Program-made: the position numbers and the translations under genes
The notes under the pieces: model-generated
What the model was told of the DNA's origin: nothing
The model's database searches: none
Seen by the model: only the letters and a program-made list of their open reading frames with translations
Shown: one piece after another, positions 1-12,867 of the stretch
Layout of the letters: each line of letters starts with the position of its first letter
How positions within the stretch are numbered: the stretch's first letter is position 1
Origin: Diplosphaera chodatii
Taxonomy: Eukaryota > Chlorophyta > Trebouxiophyceae > Prasiolales > Stichococcaceae
NCBI GenBank assembly: GCA_032358165.1
Contig: JAALGY010000016.1
Coordinates: 1,165,410-1,229,409 of the forward strand
Reading direction: 5' to 3'
Length of the DNA stretch: 64,000 nucleotides

Positions 1-2262
1 AGGTGGGCATTCACCTTGTTTGCAGACACGCTGCTCATTGCTGACCAGCGCGGCCAGATCCATGTCAAACTCCTTAGCATGGTATACCCACCCTGATATC
101 TGCTGGTGATCTTTCACACCATGGACGCCATACAGCTGAAATATGTGAGCCTATAGCATAGCCAATTCGATGGGCTTTGACGGCAATGTTCACCTTGGGG
201 CTTGTCCGCGCCGCAGGCCATGATCGAGGCGGGCGCAGCCGGCGTGCACTTCGAGGACCAGCTGTCCTCGGAGAAGAAGTGCGGCCACCTGGGCGGTGCG
301 TCTGTTTCTATGCTCCTGACTTCTGATGACCCCTGTCAAGCGAGCAAAGGTGCATGGCTCCTCACACCATCATGACAGGGCAGCCTGCAGGAGGCCTCTG
401 ACCTGTGCCGCAGGCAAGGTGCTGATCCCCACCAGCCACTTCATCCGCACCCTGGTCGCCGCCCGCCTGGCAGCCGATGTCGCCGAGGTGCGCCCTGGGG
501 CCGAATTGTTTTTTTGCTACAGCAAGCCCGTACTAATGGTTTGTTTTACCTTGACAGGTAGCATTGTACAGAAGGTTGCTGTGGTATTCGTACAGAAATG
601 GTAGAGCAACTGACGCTCTTTGCAAACACACACCCAACAGTCTTCGTCCGCTGGCATGGTTGTTGATTGCTAAAGCACTGGCTCACAGCAGTGCCAAACA
701 CCTCATTGACTGTGTGCTGTGCGGCTGCAGGTGCCGACGGTGCTGATCGCGCGCACGGACGCCGACTCGGCGACGCTGCTGACCAGCGACATCGACGAGG
801 TGGACCGCCAGTTCTGCACCGGCGAGCGCACCCCCGAGGGCTTCTTCAAGGTCAAGTCGGGCGTGGAGGTGCGCCCGCAGCAATGCACGAACCCGAACCC
901 CTGGCACATATTGCCAGCCATTGAGTGCACCTGTGCCAGCTTTGCTGACTTCGTGTGCTGCTGCCGCTGATTCAAGTCAGCAAAGTGTGCTGCTGCTGCT
1001 GTCCGTGTGCTGCTGCTGCTGATTCGACAGCGGCAGCAGCCCGTGGATGGGTGGCATTGCTTTCGTCATTGCTGCTGTTGTGGTCTGCAGGCCTGCATTG
1101 CGAGGGCGTGCGCATACGCGCCCTTCTGCGACATGATGTGGATGGAGACGTCCAACCCCTCCCTGGAGCAGGTAACTTCAAGCCATATATAGTGGGCTCC
1201 TCATATACGTGCAGACATCCCATGCGTACAGCAATCAGTGACTCTGGCACTTGTGCAGACTGCTCATCAAACTGCATTTCTCTGCAGGCAAAGGCGTTCG
1301 CTGACGGCGTGCATGCCAAGTTCCCGGGCAAGCTGCTGGCGTACAACTGCTCGCCCTCCTTCAACTGGGCCAAGCACCTGGGCGACAAGGAGATCGCCAC
1401 CTTCCAGCAGGTGCACGCCTTTGGTCTGAACCCCTGTGAAGAACCGCACAGTGCATGTACTGGGGCTTCTGAAAGGCTTGGCTGTGCCACACAGCCGCAG
1501 GGCATGAGACAGCACCCACGAGGGTTCGATTGCCCGTTGGGTGGCTTTGACCACTCTGTCGGCTGTGTGATGCATGCCTGTCAGGCCTGCATTGTGCATT
1601 GAGCACTGCTGGCTCTGCCTGCTGACGTCATGCGCCGACACACACGTGTCTGGTTTTGCTCGCCTGTGATGCTTATTCTCAGCTGCTAATGAAAACATTA
1701 TGTACTGCAGGAGCTGGGCAAGCTGGGCTACAAGTACCAGTTCGTGACGCTGGCGGGCTTCCACTCACTGAACCACGGCATGTTCACGCTGTCGAAGGGC
1801 TACGCCGCCCGCGGCATGGCCGCCTACTCCGAGCTGCAGCAGGCCGAGTTCGCCTCCGAGAAGGACGGCTACACCGCCACCCGGTGTGTTGTTATACCTT
1901 GGCACATCAAACACAGAGATATTGTAGAAGTGACTCGCAATGCACAGTGTGCTCAGCAACAGCATGAGCTGCTGGCCCAGTGCGCAGGCCCTGACTGTGT
2001 GCTGGCCGACAATCCTGATGATGCTGAGCACAGCGCATGTGCGCCTGGCATACAGTATCAGTCGTCTGCACCGAAAGTGACAGCTACCACAAGGTAGACA
2101 CTGTACTCTGCATCTCCCGCATGTGCTGAGGCGTCCAGGGTCATCAACTGCAGGCACCAGCGGGAGGTGGGCACGGGCTACTTCGACCTGGTGTCCACCA
2201 CCGTGTCGGCCACCTCCTCCACCACCGCGATGAAGGAGTCGACCGAGGCGCACCAGTTCTGA
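1..2262 (+). CDS. ICL: Isocitrate lyase, 5'-truncated by the window edge
   Basis: Isocitrate lyase splits isocitrate into succinate and glyoxylate in the glyoxylate shunt, which lets cells grow on acetate or fatty acids. Supported exons are 217-295, 414-487, 731-868, 1091-1171, 1288-1410, 1711-1883 and 2154-2262; the junctions I checked join in phase. They give [21 protein letters not shown], then [52 protein letters not shown] and the family C-terminus [14 protein letters not shown]. The catalytic KKCGH loop is intact. There is no SKL-like peroxisomal signal at the end, which fits the cytosolic enzyme of green algae. The N-terminal exons lie upstream of the window. Bases 1-216 hold no exon I could place with confidence. 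Its 3' end faces the next gene on the opposite strand. Confidence 0.95.
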
Positions 2263-3295
2263 GGCGCCGCATGAAGCCTGCCCGCAGCTGCCGCTGGGCT
2301 CGGCCACTGCCAGTGCCACTCTGGGCTTCTGGCGTGGTGCCCAGCTCGCGGCAGGTCGCAGCATTAGCACTGCCCCCTTGCCGCCAGCAGCAGGCGCTGG
2401 CAGGTGATGCAATGGGATGGGCCTTCACATACTGCAGACGCAGCCAGGATGCAAGGCAGCTGTAGTTTAGGTGGGCTTTAGATAGGCTCTATGGCACATC
2501 TCCAAACAGATGGCAGTCAGTAACCGCTCCAGGAGCGTGCGTGTAGCATCAGCTCTTGTAGGAGCCGCACAGCAACCACACTCAGCAACTTGAATTAGGA
2601 CTAGGGTGTTGAGCGGCGTCACTAGGAGCCACACAACCAATTTTGAGCAAGTCATAGGGCAGGCACAAGGGCCGCCCAACGGTTTTTGTAGGGCACTGGT
2701 GGGTGTGCGCTGTGTGCCACCCAAACCAGCAGTTTGGAAGTACCATTAGGATAGTCGTGCAGGTTCGATGTGGCGAAGACACTTGAGTTTCTTCTGCGGC
2801 GGACTTGCTAGTGCTTATGCTGGCGCCACCGGTATTGTCCTACCTCACCTTTGCTTGTCAGCTTGGGTCCATTCATCGTGCACTGGACTCATCTGCACAC
2901 TGTAACTAACTTTTGTGCATTGCAGCTTCAGCAGGCAGTCACATGGAACATGCATGCTGCAAGCTTCTACAAACGCTGCAGTGTTGACAATCACACGCTA
3001 CGTTGTTTACACCCTGTGTGGCACTTCAGCATTTCAACCCTGGCATCATGACTTCAGTTCTGGCTGTAGCTACATTAGATACCCCTTAGACCAGCTGCTA
3101 TTAGACCAGCTACTGACTGCATGTCCCTCCAGATTCCCGAAAGCAGCTTCATCGATTGTTTGTTTGTGCCAAACCGCAAATGACTATACCCACGTCTTCA
3201 AATGCTCGTAGGGGCCGATAGCTGGCCAGGTCGCAGCGCGCGCCGGCAGGCATTGCAAAGTATGCCCACGCTGGCCCCGACCTATCTGCGGCTGC
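2263..3295. other. Convergent intergenic region between ICL and the first membrane-glycoprotein gene
   Basis: About 1 kb between two stop codons on opposite strands. It should hold both 3' UTRs. I see no conserved coding sequence, RNA gene or repeat family, only short imperfect duplications such as the paired AGACCAGCT motifs near 3090-3112. Confidence 0.5.
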
Positions 3296-6234
3296 TCACA
3301 CCATGAACTTGCCGTGGCCGTCCGGCAGCATCATGTCCACCAGGAACCAGGCCGTGAAGCCCAGCCCCAGGCACGTGGTGTACAGCCCTCCCAGCAGCCC
3401 CAGGAACTCGGTGACCCTGCTCCACGTGGACTTGCTCCTGGTGTAATCTGCGTCCAGCATGGCAGCCAGACATGAGCCGTCAGACACCGCTGTCAGCAGT
3501 GATGCGGGGTGACTAGTATTGCAGGTGCAGCCAATTTACAAACACACTGATGCAGGAGCAGCATGGCTTCTCAAGGCGCACCGCAGTAGTAGGGCATGCA
3601 CGAGTCCTGTGCACACCAGCAAGTTTGGCTTTGACGTCCGTCAGGCGTACAGCAGCGTGACACAGCAGTTGGCACATGTTGCTGCATATTTCGGCCTGCT
3701 GCGACCCTGCACTTTCTTACTCCATGCCTTACCTGGTATGTGGTGTAGTTGAGCGTGACTGCGCCCTTCATTGCATCCAGCAGCCGGTCCACATACTTCT
3801 GGTCAGCTGCCGTATCCTGCATGGTATGGCACACATGCAATATCTCCAAGGCGCCAGCAGGTCTCTTCATGGCTATCCCAGATCACTCAAGTACATCAAC
3901 GCAGGAACCTCGATGCGAGCTCACTGTGAGGGTGGTCAGTGCATCATTCGTGACGTTGGCATACAGGTCGAAGCTCAGCATCGCTGCATCCACCGCATTG
4001 GCGGCGCCGGTGTCGTTGAGAGCGCCTGTGGCATTCTGCAGTACCGGGCAGACTGCTTGTGTCGACAGCAATAGTTTGTGCAACAGAAGCTGTCACGAGA
4101 ACACTTGAGAGTGGGTTTCGCTCATCACAGCAGCAGCATCGGCAGGCATGCAACGGTTGCACAGCATCCAGAATACATTAGCATTTGGCTGCACGGCGCT
4201 AACAGGTGCACACCGCAGAGCGGGGTCTGGGGGAGCGTGCGTGTCACTAATTCGGCATGCAACAGATGAGGTGGGTGAAGGGCTGTGCACCGCAGTGGCA
4301 ATCACGCTGCTGAAGTTGCTCTGCAGCTGCGACAGCACCAGGCGCTGCAGCACCAGCTGCGATGCAAAGTCCTGGTTGTACAGCGCTACCTTCCCGCCTG
4401 CCAACCGCACCAGCACACCACGTTGTCAGGTGTTGTGAGAGGGCGGCTGGCACCTGCTCTGCCAAAGGTGCAATGGAGCAGAGTGCGAAGCCACCAACCA
4501 TATGAGCGAAGCTGTGACTCTGGAGAGAGGCATACATACGTGTCACCAGCCAGGCAGGGGCGGGATGTCCGCCAACAGCATTCCAGCAGGGGCGATGACT
4601 TCAACAGCGTGCGCCCACCAATGAAGGTGTCCAGCCGCTGCCGGGCCTGACGCTGGCTGAGCAGCTCGGTGCTGAAGAAGTTGTCGCCGAAGCCGATGAT
4701 GTGGGTGTTTGGGTCCGGGTTCAGCGCCGCCACCACGTCCTGCACTGCCCTGTAGCACAGGGGGCAGGCGCAGGTGTCATCTGCGGCTCTAGGCATAAAT
4801 CTGAGCACAGCCATTGTTGCTGCTTGCTGAAGATGTCACCCCAAGTACGTCAACATGCGTGCCAGCCTCTGGTCCCCCGAAACAGGAGCACTGTGCAATC
4901 CCGCAGAGACAGTTTTGGCAGACTCACAAAGAGCAGGCGATGACGGTCCCCACGTTTTGCTGGAGCGTGGTCAGGTAGCCGGTGTAGGCCTCGACGTCCT
5001 CAATGGGCGAGTCGGCAGTTGGCACTGTTGCACTCGCTAGCTGCGGCACGATCGAGATCCGGCACAGCTCATTCTGTACATGAACACATCAACGTGAGGC
5101 GCTGCTGAACAGTATCTGATCGTGTAGGGCAATGCTGTGGCCCAGTGCGCCCTGGTCCTGTCAATGCCAGCAGATTCACTGGAATCTTAGGTCTGTAGCT
5201 GCAACACACGTTCATCGAACACCATTGGCCGATCTGTTGAGGCAAACCACCATGACTGCAGCATGCAGCCTCAGGAGCACAGAGACACATGTATTTCTGA
5301 GCTGTCAGCACCTGTTGGACGAAGTCCAGCGTGAGGGGCGCCTTGAAGGTAGTGAAGGTCGACCAGTATAGGGTGTCGTTCTGGCACGGGCATATCGCAA
5401 CCTCGATCCGTTCCTGCAGACGTCACCAGTTGTATGTGGTCCAGTTGCTGCTTCCATTCAGAATCCAGGATTGTCTGCCAATGGTGTCTCGACAAGCAGT
5501 TCCAGCCATCTGGTGAGTGGTACGCTGCCAGAGACGGATGTCCCTTTTACAGCTGCACTGAAGGGGTGGGGAAGAGGTCCCGGCTGGCCGCCACAGATTT
5601 GCAAACTTCAGCAGCCCTGATAGGCGCACCCCGCTGAGCTTGCTGACGTCCTCCTCCCGAACCGTGATGGTGCTGCCGCGCAGGTCGTCATCCGTCGCGT
5701 ACTTCACAGCTGCATCCAGGTGTGCATGCCCGTCAGCATGCCGCATTGTGCACCTATCCGGGCAGCCGAGTGCTCGCAACTAGACACAGCTGGGTCACCT
5801 GTGAGAGCGATGACGGCTGCAAACACGCCCAACACGATGAGGGCACGCAGCACGTTGCGCAGCCGGCTGTGCACCACGTAGTCCTGCAAGCACAACTCCG
5901 TATATGACCGCTGTGGCTCCTGTCAGCTGAACTGCTGCCGCCAAGACCCGCCGCCGGCGTTGCGTCGGCGGATGCGGGGCCAAGCAACAGCACTCATATC
6001 GACAAGAAGCATCGACCACGCAACCTTATAAGGTGATCGACCTAGTGACACGGTCAGTCTGGATCCTCATACCTGGTGCGAGTCTGCCAGCACGAAGGCC
6101 GTGGCGCGATTGAAGGCGTTGCCCTCCTTGGGAGGCCGCATGGATCCCACTGCGTAGGCGCCGGCGTAGGGGTCCGCTGTGCCGACTGGCTGCGCGCCCT
6201 TAACGCTGTGCGGGCTGCTTTGTGCAGACGCCAT
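3296..6234 (-). CDS. Two-pass membrane glycoprotein of unknown function, copy A
   Basis: I do not recognise this family. The product is roughly 430 residues. The start has a strong context (GCCGCCATGG at 6234) and exon 1 runs down to ADSHQ. A transmembrane segment follows (LRNVLRALIVLGVFAAVIAL, about 5800-5890), then VREEDVSKLSGVRL, a CPCQNDTLYW block, a CRISIVPQL block and a GFGDNFFSTELLSQRQ block. The C-terminus is a second membrane segment (FLGLLGGLYTTCLGLGFTAW) and a short tail, KFMV. The central loop carries several N-X-S/T sequons (NDT, NFS, NDT, NVT, NYT) and paired cysteines, so it is probably lumenal or extracellular and glycosylated. About ten exons are needed. It is a tandem duplicate of the next gene, in the same orientation, and has four introns in its 3' part that the copy lacks. 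The gene call is firm; the function is unknown. Confidence 0.85.
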
Positions 6235-7214
6235 GGCGGCTCCCGTTTTTCCCTTCAGAGTCGCTGTCCTGCGTCCAGCCCTGGCGTGGTCTCAGCCAGA
6301 CTCGGCTGGTCCACTGCCGGATCCTGCAGCAGAACGAATGCCAATGGGTGAATCATCACGTCTGTGGTGCAGGCTGCATGTGTGCGGACTATTTGCGATG
6401 TGAGGCGTCATGCAAGCTGCGGTGTGCTTGCCAGCCAGACGCGTCTCGTGACAGCAGGTGCAGCTGCTGCACGCTGCGCGACGCCTGTGAAACACCATAC
6501 TTTAGCAATCAGCAGCATCACATCGGAGCCATGCGCGCTTGGAAAGCTGCAAATTTGAGTCGCAGCCCGAGACTTGGGTGCCAGTCTGTGCAGTGAAGGC
6601 AATGCGAAATGGGAAGCGCAGTGTGCTGTGCACCCGCGTCAAGACGTCCAGGCGTCGAGAATTGCCATGAGGAGATCTTCTGAGGCGTGCGCCGCTGTAA
6701 AACCTCCAACTCTGGAAGCCTGCAGGACGGCCGGGCGCCGAATCTGGCTGGCCGCTTGTGACATGAGCGTCCCGCCAACAGCCTGGCCTTCATATTACTC
6801 ATCTGCGCACGCTTTGTACTGTCATCACAGGAGGGCGGGGCCTGGCTGGCAGCACCGTTTTCAACATGCTTCAACATAACACCTCGCTCGATGAGACGCC
6901 AGTCAGAGTTCAAGCTTACCAGGCAGATCAGTGAGCAGCTATATTTGCCAGGATGTAGCCGCGGTCGCAACCACCAGCGGCCAGCTGCAAGGCCTGCACG
7001 CATGTTGGCATCCCTGCTGCAGCTGCCAGCGCTTGTTGCGTAAGATGCGCAGCCCGCAGCACCCGCTGTACCATCACGGACCACTCCCCAGCTGCCATAT
7101 GCGATCCTGCCGCCCCTTGCAGCCATTTGCGCCGCTCCGTCCGTCCACCTTTCCCCGGTGGTGGTCTGTCATGCGAAGAGTCGTCCGTCCCATCCTAGCT
7201 GCGTCCGCCCCACA

Positions 7215-9560
7215 TCAGACGATGAACTTGCCGTGATGTCCAGGCAGCGCCACATCCACCAGGAACCACGCAAGCAATCCCACTCCCAGCAGTGTCGTGT
7301 ACAGTCCGCCCAGCAGCCCCAGGAACTCGACTATGCGGCTCCAGGCGCCTTTGCTCGTTGTGTAGTCGCAGTAGTACGGCTTGCACGCGTCCAGGTAGGC
7401 GGCGTACTTCAGCGTGAGAGCTTCGACCACTGTGATCAGCACGCCGCCGACGTATGCCTTGTCGCCCAGCAACTCCGCTAATGCAAAGGCGGCATCCTTC
7501 GTCATGTTGTACGCCAGCTCAACGGTTTGCTCTGCCGCCTGAGCCGCACCGGCGCCCGCTGTGGAGTTGGCACTGGCGACATCGGTGGCTGTCCTGCTGT
7601 AGTTGGACTGGAGGCTCTGCAGGAAGAGGCCCTGGAGCGTGAGCTGCGCTGCAAAGTCCTCCGTTTGCCTCAGCAGCTTGTTGCCTGCGGTTGCAGCGGA
7701 GCGCGTCTTTGTTGCATGGCTGAGAGCATGGGCGCAAGGTACTTGCGCCATCGACTCGCACGTGGCAAAGCAACCATGGCTGCGCTTGCTGACACTGAGG
7801 CGCTCTGCACGTCGAGCTGCCTCGCAAGTCGCCGTGACGAGCTTGGGCAGCTGGCGGGCGGTTGCAGCGGGCCGTGCAAGCACTGGAGACGCACCAACAA
7901 AGGTGACCAGCCGGTACTCCAGCTGCCGCTGGCTGAGCAGCTCAGCATTGTAGAAGACGTCGCCGAGGCCCAGTACCTGCGCAGAGTTCGGCTCCAGGGC
8001 ATCCACGACTTCCCGCACAGCCCTGCAACGCAGCATAGCAGAGGCGGGGTGTCATCCAAGTGCTCCCACAACGAGACGCACCGCTGCCCAGGCGCCAGCG
8101 GCCAACTGCGGCAGAAACTGCAGCCTGACGCCATGGAGGAAGGCAGCGCAAGCGCACAGGGCCATCGCGGCCCCTGTAGGGCAGGGCTCACAGGTAGCAG
8201 GCGAGCTGCGTCGCGGAGTTGGCCTGCAGCCGGTCCAGGTAGCCGGCGTACGCTTGCTGTTCCTCGGGCGTGGATGCTGCCGTCGGCTCCTGGGCCGTCC
8301 TGAGCTCCGGCACGATGGCCTCCCGGCACAGCTTGACCTGAGGGGGCGCATCATCATACACCAAGTTGAGGCGTTTGGGTGTGTCCAGGAGCAGCAGCGG
8401 GTCACAAATGGTAGCCACACCATGCATGGCGGTCCAGGGGGGAACATTTGAACAGGTGCAGACCGAGAGCAGCCAGCCGACACAGGCATGCAGCTGCGGA
8501 CGCAGCGGTTCGCATGGCAGATGGCCAGCGGAACGCACTCGCACGTGTTAAGGGGTGGTATATATACGAGCAAAGCTGCTGCGTTTGATTTGATCTGTCT
8601 GCTGCTGCTCACCACTGCCGTGCCGTTGGAGGACAGTGGCGCCCCATATGTCACGAAGTCGCTCCACAGCAGCGTGTCGTTCTGGCAGGGGCACTGCGCC
8701 AGCTCGATGCGCGCCTGCGGGCAGCAACACCATCACATTTGGCTCTCTCCTTATGTACCAAAAACCTACTGCTGCGACTGTGGGCGGGGGAAACGGGGCG
8801 CCGTCCATTGCAGCAGCAATCCACCAGAAGTGTGGATGGCCCCCGCACGCCCCTGCCCTCTGAGCTCGTTGGTCGTCTGAACTGAATACAGTGACTGCGG
8901 CTGGTGTTGTCAGGTCCCCTCATTCGCACCCCGCTGAGCTTGCTGACGTCCTCCTCTCGCACGGTCGTGGTGCCGCCGCGCAGGTCGTTGTCCGTGACGT
9001 ATTTTGTGACTGCAAAACGATAGGCAGGGCTTATCAGCCACCTAAGAGCTGCTCCAGCGTTACAGCAGAGTTGCGCTGCTGGGTACTGCTGTGGTCAGCG
9101 TGTCAGCGGCACCACACCTGTGAGCCCAATCACCGCGCCGACCACCGCAAAAACAATCAGCGCGCGCAGCACGTTGCGCAGCGTGCTGTGCACCACGTAG
9201 TCCTGCAAGTTTCGGGAAGACAGCGGTCAAAGGGTGTATTCTACTGCCGCTTGGGAGCTCAACACCCCTGGCACCTGCGCATCCCTGCTGACATGCACGT
9301 GCTACCCCTGTGCTTCAAAGCCCAGCGGCTTCCGGCCAGTGCACACGCGGTCTGCAGCTCGCGTCTGCTGTCCAGCTGAAGTGTCTGAGATTGCACACAC
9401 ATGATCGCACCTGATGCGAGTCTGCGAGTACGAAGGCGGTCGCCCGGTGGAAGGTGTGGCCATGCTTCACGCGCCGCTGCGAGGCATAGGCGGCGGCATA
9501 CGGGTCAGGCCCCGGGGCGGGCTGAGTAGAGGCGCCTCCGGATGGTGCAGCGGTCTTCAT
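7215..9560 (-). CDS. Two-pass membrane glycoprotein of unknown function, copy B
   Basis: This is a paralogue of the gene just downstream on the same strand, with the same order of blocks. These are an N-terminal ATAFVLADSHQ motif, the membrane segment LRNVLRALIVFAVVGAVIGL, VREEDVSKLSGVRM, CPCQNDTLLW, KLCREAIVPEL, LGLGDVFYNAELLSQRQ, ACKPYYC and the C-terminal segment FLGLLGGLYTTLLGVGLLAW ending KFIV. Sequons NDT, NGT, NYS, NST and NMT fall in the loop. I chose the ATG at 9558-9560 because the peptide after it aligns with copy A; an upstream in-frame ATG exists. The last exon is one long open block of about 470 bp (7215 to about 7685) where copy A has five exons. Upstream introns are kept in both copies. 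Function unknown; a surface or endomembrane role is inferred from topology only. Confidence 0.85.
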
Positions 9561-10360
9561 GGATGCTGCCGTCGACGTCCTCGCCAACGACAGGAGATAG
9601 ACCCTGCTGTGCCTCGCGGCCGGAACACCATCCACTGGCCCCCAACACCACCTGCGCAGCAACGATATATGCATACAGCATCACTCATAGCGGAGTCAGG
9701 AATGTTCTGTGTGCTTTGCCCGCGGGACGAACATCCCACCATCCGCACCACGTGCCTGGTGCACAGCTAAGAAACAGGTGCAGCAGCTGCACACACAGCG
9801 TCAGCATGCTAGGTCCGCACTCGTATGCAGCCATGCAGTATCAGGTTGCATGCGCACCTTTGATTGCAGATACGCCGCAGCTTTGCAGCTTTTCTCCTGA
9901 CGACACAGGTCAGCCCCGCCTGCGCGGCAATCCGCGTTGTGGCAGCTGGCGAGAGGCTGTGACTGCAAAGGAGTCCAGCCAACAGTGTACGCGGATGAAG
10001 GAGCGGCAACAACCTGCTACCGAGGTGCCAGTCTGCACGATCGGGTCGTGCCCCGGTGAGTCATCACGACATATTCGTACACTGCACATTGCATGATGTT
10101 GCACTGCCAGTGCACAACAACAACTTCAAGCATTGCTGTGTTCGCCTAGCTAAAAGCTTGTGATTTGTGCTGCTGTATTCAGCTGGCCAGGGCTCACTGT
10201 AGCTGTGGGGTCTGCAAGGCTCCCATGGAAGTGGCACAAACCCTACTGTCCCTCCAGCCTTGTGCGCTTTTGCTGGATGCACACGAGCATGCTCAGCCGT
10301 GAAAGGACCAGAAACACATGCTAGGATGACACTGAAGAAGTAACTAATGCTGCTGGTGGC
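9561..10360. other. Intergenic region upstream of copy B and downstream of YCF54
   Basis: About 800 bp between two genes on the minus strand. It should contain the promoter and 5' UTR of the glycoprotein gene and the 3' UTR of YCF54. I found no conserved protein, RNA gene or repeat here. Confidence 0.4.
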
Positions 10361-12198
10361 TCACTCCACCAAACCAAGCTTGTCCGGCTGAAACGCCTCC
10401 CACCACCCTGCAGCGCATCACAAGAAATGCCGTCAGTACACTGGCGAAAGGAGCGAAAGGAGCGGCATCAGAATTCCAATACACCGGCTGGCATGGTTTT
10501 TCTATGTCGAGCATGAGAGGGCGCAGCAACGGTGCCAGCCAGTGGACAACGCATCCGCTTCAGCACGCCGTGCTTTCATGGCGGATGGCTGTGCACATCC
10601 GCCAATGGATGTCACGCCAGCCGATGCCACTGCACTGGGAGCTGATCTTGGGCGCAGGGCAGCCAGAGAGCATGCGGTGTTCATCTATTGATCACGCAAG
10701 GAATGGCACTCTGATTGCTGCACAGCGCACTGCAGCCTCGCAGCAGGGCAGCCGCCGAGCCAACAGCTCAGGCGCCATGCGCCAGCGCCTGAAACCCTGG
10801 CGGCCCCAAACCCTGAAACCTCACCTTTGCGGTAGGGCGAGTAGGGCGCTGTCCACTTCTCCGGCTGCGTGAAGTCCGGCACCGGGCCGCCGCTCCGGAA
10901 CACCTCCTGCCGCGACAGCCCCGTCAGCTCCAGCTTCAGCACCCGGTCCAGCCGCAGCTTCATGAACCTGCGCCAGGCGCAGCGCCACCTCAAAACCCTG
11001 CTCTCAAGGACCTCGCTGCTGGTCCAGTGGGCAGCGGCTGCCCAGCCCCTTGTGCTAACCCCCCGGTTCGCGGCACATGCCCAGGGCCGGAGGCAGCGGA
11101 CAGGCGCCCATCGCAGTGCCCACCACTGCTGGGTGTGGACACCGCATAAGCACTGTCCGCAACCATGTTCCCCCGAGAGGCGGTAGCAGAGCCTCACGTG
11201 ATCCACATCTGGTCGGTGGACACGAGCGCGGCGCACGGCCGCCGCACTTGCCGCGCCTGCGAGGAGAACCGCTCGTCCAGCCACACCGGCTCGCTGACCA
11301 GGAAGAAGTCCAGCTCCTTGTTCTGTGCGCAGTTGACGCAAGGGTCAGCTGCATGCGACGTCAAGCGGCGGCACAACAGCAGCATGACGCCAAGGCGTTG
11401 AGAGCATGTCAGGCTGCACGTCACGGCGGAGCCCAGATGCTGTCAGCCGTGCGGCTGCCTTGCTGGCTGACGCCACGAGTTATGACACACTGGATCTGCA
11501 GCAGCAGGTGCAGCAGCTCACCTGCTCGTTGTAGAAGCGCTTCTTCTCCCGCAGTTGCTCTGCCAACGCCTCGTTCTGCACGTCGTTGAACATGAACTCC
11601 GAGTTTGCCACCAGCGCATACCAGATCTCCTGCACGAGGCAGAGGACACCAGCTTGCACGGCTGCCAAGGATGATCACAGCGGCTATGATGCTTTCTATA
11701 TGCTGACACCTGCTGCTGAAACACTGCCGGCATGGTTTCAGCAGCCATGCAGTGGTACAGCCGTTGTCAAACGGTGGGACATGCTGCTGCACAGCAGCCA
11801 CACGAGCATAGACGTCCGGAATTGGTTGGTGGCGTGGCGTCACGTGAGTCTAATTATTATAGATGATCAGTGCGCACGCCATGCCCTGTGGCGCTTTCAC
11901 AGTCAACGCCCCTGGGAGAACCTCGTGGCATGCTGCAAAAGGTGGTTGAATTACAGAAAGGCAGTTGTACCGGCTGTGGGCTGCCTTGCTGCGCTGAGGG
12001 CGCCGCTGCCTGCTGCGACGCAGCCCGAGTCATGCCCAGCCTCGCCTCCCGAGGCAGCACAGCACCAGCTGCTCTGAGACTACATCTGTGCGGCTGAACT
12101 GTGACATGAGTACGCAGCGGCGCCGTTGGACTGCACCTTCGCTCGCCACCAGCATGCTGCACTGACGGCTGCATCCCGAGCGAGCCTGTCAACGCCAT
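10361..12198 (-). CDS. YCF54: YCF54/LCAA, auxiliary subunit of the Mg-protoporphyrin IX monomethyl ester cyclase
   Basis: YCF54 (LCAA in plants) is needed to build or stabilise the aerobic cyclase that forms the fifth ring of chlorophyll; it acts in the chloroplast. Five exons join in phase: 11971-12198, 11522-11629, 11198-11322, 10825-10967 and 10361-10407, giving 216 residues. Exon 1 (76 residues, starting MALTGSLGMQPSV, rich in A, R and S and poor in acids) is a good transit peptide. The mature part reads EIWYALVANSEFMFND, KKRFYNEQNKELDFFLVSEP, STDQMWITFMKLRLD and ends GWWEAFQPDKLGLVE, all typical of the family. The last 47-bp exon is too short to stand out as an ORF but restores the conserved C-terminus. 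The start faces the exonuclease gene. Confidence 0.95.
10792..10822. repeat. Telomere-like motif beside a YCF54 splice donor
   Basis: On the minus strand the intron opens GTGAGG and runs straight into degenerate telomere-like heptads (TTTCAGGG, TTTGGGG, then a further GGGTTTCAGG). Confidence 0.5.
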
Positions 12199-12867
12199 GG
12201 TGCTCTTGTTTGTGAAAAAGGCAATGCAGAAGGCTGCTTTGATCAGCAACAGTTGGCCTCACAGCAGTCGTCGTCGTCGAATGTCAGGATCCGCATACCA
12301 GGTTTGCTGTCAGCTGTGTTGACTGCTTATCTCAGTCAGGTGGGCGATCCTGACTAGCTGTAAATCACATCCTTCTGGAGCTTCGCAAACCCTAGCTCTG
12401 CAGTACGACAGAATGCGTGCGTGTCATGCACTGCATGCATGCTATGCTTCTGCCATACTGCGCGTCGGTCGACATTGTTTTTGCATACGATCACCCAGCT
12501 TCCTCAAATCTATCAGCAAGGCTTGGCAAGTGCACCTGACACCAGCAATCGACCAATCGTTCGTGCTGTTGATTAGCAGGACGTGCTCTGCCAATCACGC
12601 TCTTTAGATATTTTGCGCTGGTGAAGCATCGTGCCGTGGATCAGTCTTTCTTGGCCGCTAAACAATACGCTGGCTCGGTGCGCGGTGCTGGTCAGTGCTG
12701 CTAGCCTGAGACTGCTGGTTGGCGGTCCGCCATGCTCGCAGGCCGCCCTGCATGCAGCAGCGCGGATCGGCAGACACGCCAGCACCTGCAGCAGGCACAG
12801 CCACAGCAGCAGCGGGTCCACAGGAAGCGGCTGGGCCGCTGCCTCGGCGCGTGTGATCTGTGCGGCG
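12199..12867. promoter_or_regulatory. Divergent promoter region of YCF54 and the exonuclease gene
   Basis: About 670 bp separate the YCF54 start from the preferred exonuclease start. An in-frame ATG at 12631 opens a 79-residue basic, S/A-rich extension of the exonuclease, so the true gap may be about 430 bp. No clear TATA box was identified. Confidence 0.4.

Noticed and set aside
40..110. A possible ICL exon reading [11 protein letters not shown]
   Set aside because: It resembles the IADADTG region only weakly and lacks the conserved residues, so I did not include it as an exon.
960..1030. TGC trinucleotide runs (and many similar CAG/TGC tracts elsewhere) as CRISPR or structured arrays
   Set aside because: They are ordinary intronic microsatellites of this genome, without spacers or regular structure.
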